This document shows, piece by piece, positions 7,250 to 15,209 of a DNA stretch of 17,206 bases. Under the pieces are notes generated by a model. It saw only the letters and a list, made by a program, of their open reading frames with translations, made no database searches and was not told the DNA's origin. The stretch is from Candidatus Schekmanbacteria bacterium GWA2_38_11. Its GTDB lineage: Bacteria > Schekmanbacteria > GWA2-38-11. How positions within the stretch are numbered: position 1 is the stretch's first letter; each line of letters starts with the position of its first letter. Made by a program: the position numbers and the translations under genes. The stretch lies in assembly GCA_001790645.1 (NCBI GenBank), contig MGDB01000077.1, positions 6,318 through 23,523 of the forward strand, read 5' to 3'.

Positions 7250-7388
7250 TGTCAGTGATGAGTGAATAGTGACAAGTAACGAGTTATGAGTAAGTATTTT
7301 GGCAAGAAAGTATGATCCTCTCTATAAAAGCATTTGCTGCTTGTGACTGTTAACTCGTTACTCGTTACTTCCTGCTACTCACTTCCCG
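7250..7388. repeat. Palindromic repeat between convergent genes
   Basis: Arms of about 30-45 bp face each other: at 7250-7294 the AGTGA-type and AGTAACGAGTTATGAG units, and at 7337-7388 their imperfect reverse complement (CTCGTTACTCGTTACTTC then CTACTCACTT). The centre is unrelated. It touches the stop region of both the cyclase and the cytochrome gene and could act as a two-way transcript end, but it lacks a clean U-tract. Confidence 0.7.
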
Positions 7389-8491
7389 CCATGCTTTATA
7401 AACTCTATAGCTTTATCAATATTGAAATTGGGATCTTCCCGTTTTGTGTGGCAAAGCTTGCAGGTTCGCGGCATACCGCATATGGGACAATCCCTTGTGA
7501 TACCTGAAAGGGAAGATATTTTTTTATCCGGACTTGCTTCTATATGGTTTTTTCCAGGGCCGTGGCAGCTCTCACAGCCAACTTCCTTAAGGTAAGGAGT
7601 ATTTTCCTCGTCTAAAAATCCTGATGATTTCCCGTACCCAGTGGTATGGCATCGCAAGCAGCGGGTGGTTTTCTGTTCATCTGTTTTCTTTAAAGTCTCA
7701 AAGCTCTTCGCATGGCGTGTCAAAGACCAGGAATTATATTCTTTTACATGGCAGTTCCTGCATGCTTCATTTCCTGCATAAGAGGATACCTTAAGCTTAG
7801 GAGCAGATTTGAGCAGAACAATATTTCTCTTTTCTTTGCGCAGTTCTTCATTAATTTTAACAATCTCCGGCATATGTAATATTGATTTAAGTCTGGTGCC
7901 GAAATTAAAATTTCTGTCATTCTCCTCATCATGACACTGGATACAAACCTCTCCAGGTGGATTTAGCACTATGCTTTTCTTCTTCTGTATTGTGTAAAGA
8001 TGTTTTGCAAAATCAGCATGGCATGAATCGCATTTGGAATTATCTTCCCCTTTTGCTTCAAGGTCATGACATTCCAGGCAAACCTTTTCAGAAAAAGGTT
8101 CTATCCTCTTACTTCCAATGTGAAGAGAACCGGGTCCATGGCATGATTCGCACTGGACATTTGCCATTGCAGGGGTTTTGTCTAAATCTTTAAATCCTGA
8201 TTCAATCCCATATCCAAGTGAATGGCACAATAAACATTTAGAGTCCTCATCTTTTCCTCTGGATGATAAGGAAAGAAATGCCCTGGAGTGTGGTGTTTCT
8301 TCCCATTGACGGAACTCATCAGGATGGCAGGGAAAGCAGGTCTGGCTGCCAACAAATGAGGCATCTTTGTCAAAAAGCTCTTCAAAAGCTTTTGAATGCA
8401 ATCTGTCTTTATCTTTTGGCATACTGTTTGAAGGAAAAAATAAGAAACAGAAGAGTAAACCTATAATAATAAAATATTTTCTAAAAATCAT
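7379..8491 (-). CDS. Exported decahaem c-type cytochrome (cytochrome c554-like, duplicated)
   Basis: A 370-residue protein with a Sec signal peptide (FRKYFIIIGLLFCFLFFP, cleavage near residue 23) and ten CXXCH haem motifs, at Cys 52, 86, 114, 138, 154, 183, 244, 278, 306 and 344. An eleventh site at 335-339 reads CPICG, having lost its His. Two halves repeat the same order: CxxCH-x3-(E)-x3-W-x4-H-(S/A), CxxCHxxGYGxxSGF, CESCHGPGxxHI. This matches the cytochrome c554/c' family of periplasmic electron carriers. It should move electrons in the periplasm or outer surface; no lipobox or anchor is seen. Its ATG lies three bases after the rmlD stop, so translational coupling is likely. The TGA stop lies at the edge of a palindromic repeat. 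Confidence 0.9.
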   Translation of the reverse strand: MIFRKYFIIIGLLFCFLFFPSNSMPKDKDRLHSKAFEELFDKDASFVGSQTCFPCHPDEFRQWEETPHSRAFLSLSSRGKDEDSKCLLCHSLGYGIESGFKDLDKTPAMANVQCESCHGPGSLHIGSKRIEPFSEKVCLECHDLEAKGEDNSKCDSCHADFAKHLYTIQKKKSIVLNPPGEVCIQCHDEENDRNFNFGTRLKSILHMPEIVKINEELRKEKRNIVLLKSAPKLKVSSYAGNEACRNCHVKEYNSWSLTRHAKSFETLKKTDEQKTTRCLRCHTTGYGKSSGFLDEENTPYLKEVGCESCHGPGKNHIEASPDKKISSLSGITRDCPICGMPRTCKLCHTKREDPNFNIDKAIEFIKHGGK

Positions 8492-8494
8492 AAA

Positions 8495-9331
8495 CTATAT
8501 TAATCCTAAAAAATCTTTTAATGCTTCATTCCAGGGTCTGAAGACAAAACCCGTGTCCCTTTTTAGTTTATTGCAATCAAGTACTGAATAACCAGGCCTT
8601 TTAGCAATCCTATTGGATTCTGCTGTTGGAATTGGCTCTACTGAGACCTTTAATTTCAGCAACTCCACTACCTTACATGCGACTTCAAACCACGAACAAT
8701 GCCCTTTATTAGCAGCGTTATATATTCCCCGGCAGTCTTTTTTTAAAAGGGCTAAAATTGCTTCTGACAGGTCTTTTGTGTATGTGGGAGCACCTATCTG
8801 GTCATTGACTACTTTCAGCTTCCCTGCATTCTTTGCTTTTTCAATTACCAGGTTAATGAAATTTTTTCCTCCGGCTCCGTACAGCCATTCGCTCCTGATA
8901 ATCAGAAAATTTTCAAAAACTTCTTTTATGTAATTCTCCCCTCTGAGCTTGGATTCTCCATAAAAATTGATGGGGTTAGTTTCGTCATCCTCTTTATAAG
9001 GTTTTTTTGAAGTTCCGTTAAAGACATAATCTGTGCTTATGTGCACTATTTTTGAACCTGCTTCTTTGCATGCCTCTGCAACGTTTTTTACACCCAATGC
9101 ATTAACCTTAATGGCATGGTCTTTATTTTTTTCACACCCATCAACATCCGTATAAGCAGCTGCATTGATTACAATTTCTGATTTGACCTCGTTTATCATT
9201 TTTTGAATTGATGTTTGATCAGTTATGTCAGCTTCCTTTGATCCAAAGGCGATAACCTCAAAAAACCTTCTAAAGCTTCTTACTATCTCTGAGCCGAGCA
9301 TGCCATTTGCACCTAAAACTAAGACTTTCAT
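8495..9331 (-). CDS. rmlD: dTDP-4-dehydrorhamnose reductase
   Basis: About 278 residues of the extended short-chain dehydrogenase RmlD/RfbD family, which reduces dTDP-4-dehydrorhamnose to dTDP-L-rhamnose with NAD(P)H. It has the Rossmann motif VLVLGANGMLGSEI (about 3-16), NAAAYTDVDGCE (about 56-67), HISTDYVFNG (about 97-106, catalytic Thr), the Tyr124-x3-Lys128 pair in FYGESKLRGE, and IIRSEWLYG (about 144-152). I chose the ATG at 9331, where homologues begin and where GGGAAAAG lies upstream. An in-frame TTG at 9361 would add ten unlikely residues. It lies downstream of rmlB after a repeat-bearing ~230-bp gap and is followed at once by the cytochrome gene. rmlC, the intermediate 3,5-epimerase, is not in the window. 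Confidence 0.93.
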   Translation of the reverse strand: MKVLVLGANGMLGSEIVRSFRRFFEVIAFGSKEADITDQTSIQKMINEVKSEIVINAAAYTDVDGCEKNKDHAIKVNALGVKNVAEACKEAGSKIVHISTDYVFNGTSKKPYKEDDETNPINFYGESKLRGENYIKEVFENFLIIRSEWLYGAGGKNFINLVIEKAKNAGKLKVVNDQIGAPTYTKDLSEAILALLKKDCRGIYNAANKGHCSWFEVACKVVELLKLKVSVEPIPTAESNRIAKRPGYSVLDCNKLKRDTGFVFRPWNEALKDFLGLI

Positions 9332-9383
9332 ACGAATACTTTTCCCATTGTAATCTTTCAATTACGAAAATGCTTCAGAATGC

Positions 9384-9519
9384 CCTGTCCTGTGGACGGG
9401 GATGAATGCAGCAATTTAAAACCGATAGACGGGACATTCTTGTCCCGTACCGCATTTTCGCCGAGGCTGGAAAGCCTCGGCTATCCGTGAAGCCCCGCCC
9501 TGTGGGCGGGGAGTTTCAC
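9384..9519. repeat. Hairpin-array repeat, copy 1 (3' of rmlB)
   Basis: A run of hairpins: CCCTGTCC/GGACGGGG at 9384-9401, then the unit at 9415-9519 with GACGGGACATTCTTGTCCCG, CCGAGGCTGGAAAGCCTCGG and a GCCCCGCC/GGCGGGG stem. The 9415-9519 unit recurs at 10592-10696 in the same orientation with only a handful of changes. Confidence 0.88.
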
Positions 9520-9560
9520 TCTCAAAGTTTATGGATTACCTCTTTCTATCCTTGGTTTTC

Positions 9561-10565
9561 CTACCTATTCCCGTACATCCTTTCATAATATTTCATATAT
9601 TCGCCGGATTTTATTTTTAACCACCAGCTTCTATTTTCATCATACCATTTTATTGTCTCAGAGATTCCCTGGTCAAAATTATATTCCGGACTCCATCCCA
9701 GTTCCTTTCTTATCCTGGAGGCATCAATGGCATATCTGCGGTCATGCCCTGGCCTGTCTTTTACAAACCTGATTAAAGATTCATCCTTTCCCATCTTTTT
9801 AAGGATGAGTTTTGCAATATCAATGTTTCTTTTTTCACAGTTGCCGCCAATATTGTAAGTTTCTCCGACTTTACCTTTATGAAGAACTGCATCAATGGCT
9901 TTGCAGTGGTCTTTTACATGAATCCAATCCCTCACATTAAGACCATCCCCATAAACTGGCACCTCCTTATCTTCAAAGGCATTGGTTATAAGAAGAGGGA
10001 TGAACTTTTCAGGGAACTGGTTAGAGCCGTAGTTATTAGAACATCTGGTAATAACAGAAGGGAATTTGTAAGTTTCAAAATAACTTCTGACAATCAGGTC
10101 TGCCCCTGCTTTGCTTGCAGAGTAGGGGCTATTTGGCAGGAGGGGAGAGTTTTCTCTAAAATATCCCTCGGGCCCAAGAGAGCCATAAACTTCATCAGTT
10201 GAAATCTGAATGAATCTCTGGACTTTATTTTCTTTTGCTGATTCAAGGAGGACCTGTGTCCCTAATACATTTGTCCTGATAAAAACAGAGGGTCCCTCGA
10301 TGCTCCGGTCAACATGTGATTCAGCAGCAAAATTAATAACTGCATCAACATTCCTTGTTATCTCTTTAACCAGGTTTTCATCCGCTATATCACCTTTAAC
10401 AAAGGTATATTTTGGATGGTTCTTGATCTGGTCAAGGTTTTCCAAATTCCCAGCATATGTAACAAGATCCAGATTTATTATTGAATAATCATTATACTTC
10501 CTGATTATATGTTTTATAAAGGTGGATCCTATAAACCCGCATCCGCCTGTGATGAGCAATCGCAT
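9561..10565 (-). CDS. rmlB: dTDP-glucose 4,6-dehydratase
   Basis: A 334-residue extended SDR enzyme converting dTDP-glucose to dTDP-4-keto-6-deoxyglucose with bound NAD+. It shows LLITGGCGFIGSTF (about 3-16), NFAAESHVDRSI (about 78-89), the catalytic Thr123-Asp124-Glu125 of ISTDEVYGSLG, Tyr148-x3-Lys152 in SPYSASKAGAD, RCSNNYGSNQFPEKFIP (about 174-190), YGDGLNVRDWIHVKDH (about 205-220) and RPGHDRRYAID (about 271-281). The Asp-Glu pair is the dehydratase signature that separates it from epimerases. AAGGAA lies about eight bases before the ATG. The gene is bracketed by direct repeats at 9415-9519 and 10592-10696. Its product feeds RmlC/RmlD and possibly sugar aminotransferases. Confidence 0.95.
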   Translation of the reverse strand: MRLLITGGCGFIGSTFIKHIIRKYNDYSIINLDLVTYAGNLENLDQIKNHPKYTFVKGDIADENLVKEITRNVDAVINFAAESHVDRSIEGPSVFIRTNVLGTQVLLESAKENKVQRFIQISTDEVYGSLGPEGYFRENSPLLPNSPYSASKAGADLIVRSYFETYKFPSVITRCSNNYGSNQFPEKFIPLLITNAFEDKEVPVYGDGLNVRDWIHVKDHCKAIDAVLHKGKVGETYNIGGNCEKRNIDIAKLILKKMGKDESLIRFVKDRPGHDRRYAIDASRIRKELGWSPEYNFDQGISETIKWYDENRSWWLKIKSGEYMKYYERMYGNR

Positions 10566-10591
10566 GCAATTTTTCCTTCAGTGATTAGTGC

Positions 10592-10696
10592 TTTAAAAGC
10601 GATAGACGGGACATTCTTGTCCCGTACCGCATTTTCACCGAGGCTGGAAAGCCTCGGCTATCCGTGAAGCCCCACTCTGTAGGCGTGGAGCTTTAC
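10592..10696. repeat. Hairpin-array repeat, copy 2 (5' of rmlB)
   Basis: Same unit as 9415-9519 in the same orientation, including GACGGGACATTCTTGTCCCG and CCGAGGCTGGAAAGCCTCGG. The last stem is degraded (CCACTCTGTAGGCGTGG). It ends at the stop codon of rmlA. Confidence 0.88.
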
Positions 10697-11424
10697 TATA
10701 CTTTGTTTGCTCCGGTTTCTGCCACTAAATTTGTTGCTCTTCTCAGAGACTCAAATGTTCCGGCATCAGTCCACCATCCATCCAAAATTTCCCAGCTCAT
10801 TTCTCCTCTTTTTATATACGCATTGTTTACGTCAGTGATTTCAAGCTCTCCTCTGCCAGAAGGTTTTTGTTCATTTATAATATCAAATACTGTATTGTCA
10901 TACATGTAAATCCCGGTAACTGCAAATTTTGATTTTGGAACTTTTGGCTTTTCCTCAATATTTATGACTTTATCTCCTACCAGTTCGGGGACTCCAAAAC
11001 GGCTTGGATCTGAAACTTCTTTCAGGAGTATCATTGAACCTTTCTTTTGATTTTTAAAAGCATTAACCTGAGACCTTATGTTTTTTTCAATAATATTATC
11101 ACCTAAAATAACGCATATCTTTTTATTATCAGCAAAATGCTCTGCCAGTCTCAATGCTTCTGCAATACCTCCCTCGCCTTCCTGGTAGGTATAGTTAATA
11201 TGCTTAAGTCCAAATTCTTTTCCATTGCCTAAAAGCTTTAAAAAATCACCTGCATGATTTCCGCCTGTGACGATCAGAATATCATCGATGCCTGCATTGA
11301 TTAAAGTTTGGATGGGGTAATAGATCATAGGTTTATCAAAAACCGGAAGGAGATGTTTATTTGTTATCTTTGTTAAAGGATGGAGGCGGGTTCCAAGCCC
11401 CCCTGCTAAAATAATTCCTTTCAT
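10696..11424 (-). CDS. rmlA: Glucose-1-phosphate thymidylyltransferase (short form)
   Basis: A 242-residue nucleotidyltransferase that makes dTDP-glucose from glucose 1-phosphate and dTTP, the first step to dTDP-rhamnose. It has the signature GIILAGGLGTRLHPLTKITNK (about 3-23), LLPVFDKPMIYYPIQTL (about 25-41), ILGDNI with the metal Asp109, VINIEEKPKVPKS (about 153-165), and a second acidic site WWTDAGTFESL (about 217-227, Asp220). The usual enzyme has ~290 residues; this is the shorter class without the C-terminal helical extension. AAAGGAG is well placed eight bases before the ATG. Eighteen bases separate it from wecB. Another sugar-1-phosphate specificity is possible, but the rmlB and rmlD neighbours support the call. 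Confidence 0.9.
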   Translation of the reverse strand: MKGIILAGGLGTRLHPLTKITNKHLLPVFDKPMIYYPIQTLINAGIDDILIVTGGNHAGDFLKLLGNGKEFGLKHINYTYQEGEGGIAEALRLAEHFADNKKICVILGDNIIEKNIRSQVNAFKNQKKGSMILLKEVSDPSRFGVPELVGDKVINIEEKPKVPKSKFAVTGIYMYDNTVFDIINEQKPSGRGELEITDVNNAYIKRGEMSWEILDGWWTDAGTFESLRRATNLVAETGANKV

Positions 11425-11442
11425 CTAAAAACTCCTTTTAGG

Positions 11443-12573
11443 TTATCTAATAGATTTTTCTAATATGGTCAATATCCTTTTGGAAGCTTTTCCATCACCG
11501 TATGGATTGTGGGCCCTGCTCATTCTGTTATATTCCTTTTTACTATCCATCAGTTTTTGAGTTTCCCTGGCTATCTCCTTTTCCCGTGTCCCAACCAATC
11601 TAACCGTTCCTGACTTAATTCCCTCCGGTCTTTCAGTGGTATCTCTCATTACAAGCACGGGCTTTCCAAGGCTTGGTGCTTCTTCCTGGATTCCTCCAGA
11701 ATCAGTTAGTATTAAATATGATTTCTCCATAAGATACACAAATGGTTTATAATTGAGGGGATTGATTAATCTGATATTTTCTACTTTTCCAAGAATCCTG
11801 TGCACAGGCTTTTTTACATTTGGATTGAGGTGGACCGGATAAATGATTATCAAGTTCCTGTTAATATCAGCAATCTTTTTTAAAGCCCTGCAGATATTTT
11901 CAAACCCTTCACCAAAACTCTCCCGCCTGTGGCCGGTAACTAAAATAATTTTTTTACTAAAATCAATATCCCTGAGTTCTTTGAACTTTTCAACCTTTAA
12001 ACTTTTCAACATGCCAACAGTCATTAGCAATGTATCAATGACAGTATTACCTGTAACAAAAATTTTTTTTGGATCAACTCCTTCACAAAGGAGATTTTCT
12101 TTTGACTGATTTGTGGGAGCAAAGTGGTAATCCGTAACAACTGATGTCATCCGCCTGTTTATTTCTTCAGGGAAAGGGCTATATTTATTATCAGTCCTTA
12201 AACCGGCCTCCACATGAGCAATTTTTATTTGTTGATAAAAAGCAGCCAGAGAAGATGCAAAAGTAGTGGTAGTATCTCCCTGTACCATGACCAAATCAGG
12301 CTTTTCTGATTTTAATACGCCTGTCACTCCGTCCAATATCATCCGGGTTATTCCGGAGAGGCTTTGGTTGTGTCTCATCAGGTCTAAATCATATTTAACT
12401 TTTATTTTGAAAAGCCTTAAGACCTGGTCAAGCATCTCGCGGTGCTGGGCAGTGACACAGACTATGGTTTTAAATTTGTGTTTTGCCTCTTCTAATTTTT
12501 TAATTACAGGCGCTAACTTGATAGCCTCAGGTCTTGTTCCAAAAACAACCATTATTTTAGGTCTTTTATTCAT
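11443..12573 (-). CDS. wecB: UDP-N-acetylglucosamine 2-epimerase (non-hydrolysing)
   Basis: A 376-residue GT-B fold enzyme interconverting UDP-GlcNAc and UDP-ManNAc, a precursor of ManNAc or ManNAcA in envelope polysaccharides. Family signatures: [17 protein letters not shown] (about 8-24), [13 protein letters not shown] (about 40-52), [10 protein letters not shown] (about 97-106, Asp100), HVEAGLRT (about 120-127, Glu122), PFPEEINRR (about 133-141), [10 protein letters not shown] (about 212-221, His215) and [29 protein letters not shown] (about 289-317). All expected catalytic residues are present. Only 20 bases separate it from hldE. No dehydrogenase (wecC type) is visible to make ManNAcA. 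A related epimerase such as the WbpI type cannot be excluded. Confidence 0.9.
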   Translation of the reverse strand: MNKRPKIMVVFGTRPEAIKLAPVIKKLEEAKHKFKTIVCVTAQHREMLDQVLRLFKIKVKYDLDLMRHNQSLSGITRMILDGVTGVLKSEKPDLVMVQGDTTTTFASSLAAFYQQIKIAHVEAGLRTDNKYSPFPEEINRRMTSVVTDYHFAPTNQSKENLLCEGVDPKKIFVTGNTVIDTLLMTVGMLKSLKVEKFKELRDIDFSKKIILVTGHRRESFGEGFENICRALKKIADINRNLIIIYPVHLNPNVKKPVHRILGKVENIRLINPLNYKPFVYLMEKSYLILTDSGGIQEEAPSLGKPVLVMRDTTERPEGIKSGTVRLVGTREKEIARETQKLMDSKKEYNRMSRAHNPYGDGKASKRILTILEKSIR

Positions 12574-12593
12574 GGGAAAACTTTCAAATAATT

Positions 12594-14075
12594 TTACGAG
12601 TTATTATATTTGCTTACTATTTTTTCAATCAGCATGGTTGTTGAAGACCCCTGGAAAACCGGGATAAGCTCTACTCTGCCGCCGTAAGATTCTACTTCTT
12701 TGTGCCCTACCACTTCATGGCGCTTGTAGTCTCCTCCTTTGACAAGGACATCGGGTTTTATTTCATTGAGCAGTTTCAAGGGTGTATCCTCAGAGAATAT
12801 AACTATATAATCTACACAATTCAGGGCAGATAAAACAAGGGCTCTTTCTTTCTCTGAAATAAGAGGCCTTTTATCACCTTTGAGATTCCTTACCGACTCA
12901 TCGCTGTTAAGTCCAACGATGAGAACATCGCCAAAGGATTTGGCTTTCTGCAATAAAAATATGTGGCCTATATGAAGGAGGTCAAAACAGCCGTTGGTAA
13001 ACACTATTTTTTTATTGTTGGCTTTTAACCTGCTTATGACAAAGGGGAGCTGTTTAGGCATCAGAAATTTATCTACAATGCTAAAGTCATCATCTATCTT
13101 TTTTAAGATCTCTTCTTTTGTGGCTGTGGCTGCACCAATTTTCCCAACCACTATCCCGGCAGCTATGTTAGCCAGTCTTGCTCCGATGACTTCATCAAAC
13201 CCTGAAAAGAGTGCAAGCCCCAGAGCAGCAATAGCTGTATCTCCGGCTCCAGACACATCATATACTTCTTTTGCTTCAGCCTTTATATGGACAGTATTCT
13301 TTCCGCGCCTGCATACTGACATTCCGTCTTTTCCTCTGGTTACAATGATTGTGTTGCAATTTGTTTCTTCCATTACTTTTTCAGAAGCTCTGCGGATTTC
13401 GTTCTCGTTCACCTCTTCAAGGGAGGAGTCTAACTTTATTCCTGATGCAAGTTCGAGTTCTTTCAGGTTTGGCGTAATTATAGTTGCTCCGCGATATTTC
13501 CTGTAGTTCATGCCTTTGGGATCAACAAGTATGATTTTTTTTGCTTTTTTACAGAGCTTCATCAAGTTTGCAATAAGATCTTCAGCAAGTAACCCTTTTG
13601 CGTAATCCGATAAAATGACACCGTCAAAGAATTTTATTTTTTTTTCAATGTAAGAAAGGGTTTTTTCCCTGGTCTCCTTTTTTACAGGTATGGCTGTTTC
13701 CTCGTCAACCCTGACTACCTGCTGGTTATGGGCGATGACCCGTGTTTTCAAGGTAGTTTTCCTTCCACTTTCTGGAAAAACCCCGGAGTTCCCAATCCCG
13801 GTTCTTGAGATAAGTCCATTTAAAATTTTTCCATTATCATCATCCCCTATGACTGAACAGATTTCAACAGTTGCCCCCATATCAGCAAGATTGTGAGCAA
13901 CATTTGCTGCACCTCCCAGAACATAATTTCTTGAATCAACTTTTATTATCTGCACAGGGGCTTCCGGAGATATGCGGTCAACCTTACCCCACACATATTC
14001 ATCAAGCATTATGTCTCCGACTACTAAGGCATTAATTTTATTTTTTTTAAAAAATATTTCCTTTAATCTTTCCAT
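12594..14075 (-). CDS. hldE: Bifunctional heptose-7-phosphate kinase / heptose-1-phosphate adenylyltransferase
   Basis: A 493-residue fusion that makes the ADP-heptose precursor of the lipopolysaccharide inner core. The N-terminal ribokinase-type domain (about 1-330) has [14 protein letters not shown] (about 17-30), [13 protein letters not shown] (about 52-64), [13 protein letters not shown] (about 151-163) and the catalytic DVSGAGDT (about 273-280, Asp279). The C-terminal nucleotidyltransferase domain (about 355-493) has [14 protein letters not shown] (His368-x2-His371), [20 protein letters not shown] and [20 protein letters not shown]. It is full length with both active sites intact. It implies a Gram-negative outer membrane with heptose. 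A repeat-bearing ~176-bp gap separates it from the upstream deoxyhypusine-synthase-like gene. Confidence 0.95.
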   Translation of the reverse strand: MERLKEIFFKKNKINALVVGDIMLDEYVWGKVDRISPEAPVQIIKVDSRNYVLGGAANVAHNLADMGATVEICSVIGDDDNGKILNGLISRTGIGNSGVFPESGRKTTLKTRVIAHNQQVVRVDEETAIPVKKETREKTLSYIEKKIKFFDGVILSDYAKGLLAEDLIANLMKLCKKAKKIILVDPKGMNYRKYRGATIITPNLKELELASGIKLDSSLEEVNENEIRRASEKVMEETNCNTIIVTRGKDGMSVCRRGKNTVHIKAEAKEVYDVSGAGDTAIAALGLALFSGFDEVIGARLANIAAGIVVGKIGAATATKEEILKKIDDDFSIVDKFLMPKQLPFVISRLKANNKKIVFTNGCFDLLHIGHIFLLQKAKSFGDVLIVGLNSDESVRNLKGDKRPLISEKERALVLSALNCVDYIVIFSEDTPLKLLNEIKPDVLVKGGDYKRHEVVGHKEVESYGGRVELIPVFQGSSTTMLIEKIVSKYNNS

Positions 14076-14124
14076 AGTTTTTCTATTGTTTTATTAAAAT
14101 ATAACTTGAATATCTAACAAGGAA

Positions 14125-14226
14125 TGGATTCCCGTTCCCCGATCGCGGTCGAGGACAAGTTTCACGGGAATGACAAACGAACAAAATAAATTCAAAAGTC
14201 CCGCCTTTAGGTGGGGCCCTTTACTT
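14125..14226. repeat. Two hairpin elements upstream of hldE
   Basis: The first element (14125-14173) closes with a perfect 8-bp stem, ATTCCCGT (14128-14135) with ACGGGAAT (14164-14171), around an inner CCCCGATCGCGGTCGAGG part. The second (14200-14215) is a CCCGCC/GGTGGG stem with a TTTA loop followed by GCCCTTT, like the final stem of the 9415 and 10592 repeats. Confidence 0.6.
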
Positions 14227-14251
14227 TGAACTTTGTCATTTGACATTTACT

Positions 14252-15202
14252 TTACCTTTCCTTTTCCAGCCTTTCAAGTATTGCTGCTGTAAGCAAAGGG
14301 AATAATATCTCATACTGGCCAATTAAGTTTATTCCTCTTCCTCCTTTTAAGGTTGGCCTTTTAACGACATTTGTCAAAGGCCTGTAATGAGGAATCATGT
14401 CAATATTTACTGACAGGAATTTTTCTACTTTTATACCAATATTTCTGCATACTGTAATTGCCTTTAAAAAAACCTCGGGCAGTATTACTGCTGAACCCAT
14501 GTTAATCCATATCCCTTCATCCAAGGTGCTCACTACAGAGCAGATTTTTCTAAAATCTAATAAACTTGCCTTCCCAATGGCCTCTCCATCAGCTTCTGCA
14601 CACATATGAACGGTATCCGTACCTATGGCAACATGGATAGTGACTGGGACATCCAGAACCAGGGCGTTATAGATAATACTTAGTTCCTTATGCGGCTGCT
14701 TTTCTCTTTTAATCAATTTCCCAAGTGCATTTCCAAACCCTGAATTTTTTTTAGCTCCTTCTGTCGCAGCCATGTTCAAGGCTTTTCCGGTTTCTGCAGC
14801 CATTCCAAAAATTCCTTCTCCTATCTGGGCAGCCACATCCTCTGAGGTTTTGCCAATCAGAGAAATTTCATAATCGTGGATAGCTCCGGCACCGTTCATG
14901 GCTATTGCTTTTATAACACCTTTTCTCATTAATTCTATAATTAACGGGGAAAGACCGCATTTAATCACATGGGCCCCTATTGCCAGAACAATTGTCTTAT
15001 TGTTTCTTTTTGCTGTAAGGATTTTATCAAGAAGAACTTTGAAATCTCTCCCGCCCAGGATATCCGGCATGGAGCCAACTAAGGAAGATACGCTATTTTT
15101 TTTTGATAGGGTTGCGAAGTCTTTTATGGAGACTAAATTTTTTCTTTCAGTTATTGGATATTTTTTAATCTTTTTAAAATTTAATTCAGGAAATTTGACC
15201 AT
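14252..15202 (-). CDS. Deoxyhypusine-synthase-like protein of unknown function
   Basis: A 316-residue soluble protein. The stretch from about 71 to 135 (IVLAIGAHVIKCGLSPLIIE, LMRKGVIKAIAMNGAGAIHD, YEISLIGKTSEDVA) resembles the NAD-binding Rossmann-like core of the deoxyhypusine synthase family. TIHVAIGTDTVHMCAEADGE (about 188-207) and the end (RPTLKGGRGINLIGQYEILF, about 282-301) are distinctive. I could not find the active-site lysine of true deoxyhypusine synthase, and bacteria lack its eIF5A substrate, so a different reaction is likely. It follows the sugar aminotransferase by seven bases, with TTAGGA before the ATG, and precedes hldE. The setting points to envelope sugar or polyamine-linked metabolism, by inference only. 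Confidence 0.55.
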   Translation of the reverse strand: MVKFPELNFKKIKKYPITERKNLVSIKDFATLSKKNSVSSLVGSMPDILGGRDFKVLLDKILTAKRNNKTIVLAIGAHVIKCGLSPLIIELMRKGVIKAIAMNGAGAIHDYEISLIGKTSEDVAAQIGEGIFGMAAETGKALNMAATEGAKKNSGFGNALGKLIKREKQPHKELSIIYNALVLDVPVTIHVAIGTDTVHMCAEADGEAIGKASLLDFRKICSVVSTLDEGIWINMGSAVILPEVFLKAITVCRNIGIKVEKFLSVNIDMIPHYRPLTNVVKRPTLKGGRGINLIGQYEILFPLLTAAILERLEKER

Positions 15203-15209
15203 AGCTTTC

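Noticed and set aside
12994..13506. Long plus-strand open frame (170 codons) opposite hldE
   Set aside because: It lies wholly antisense to conserved kinase-domain sequence, and its Ser/Phe/Pro-rich translation has no domain-like pattern. It is a shadow frame.
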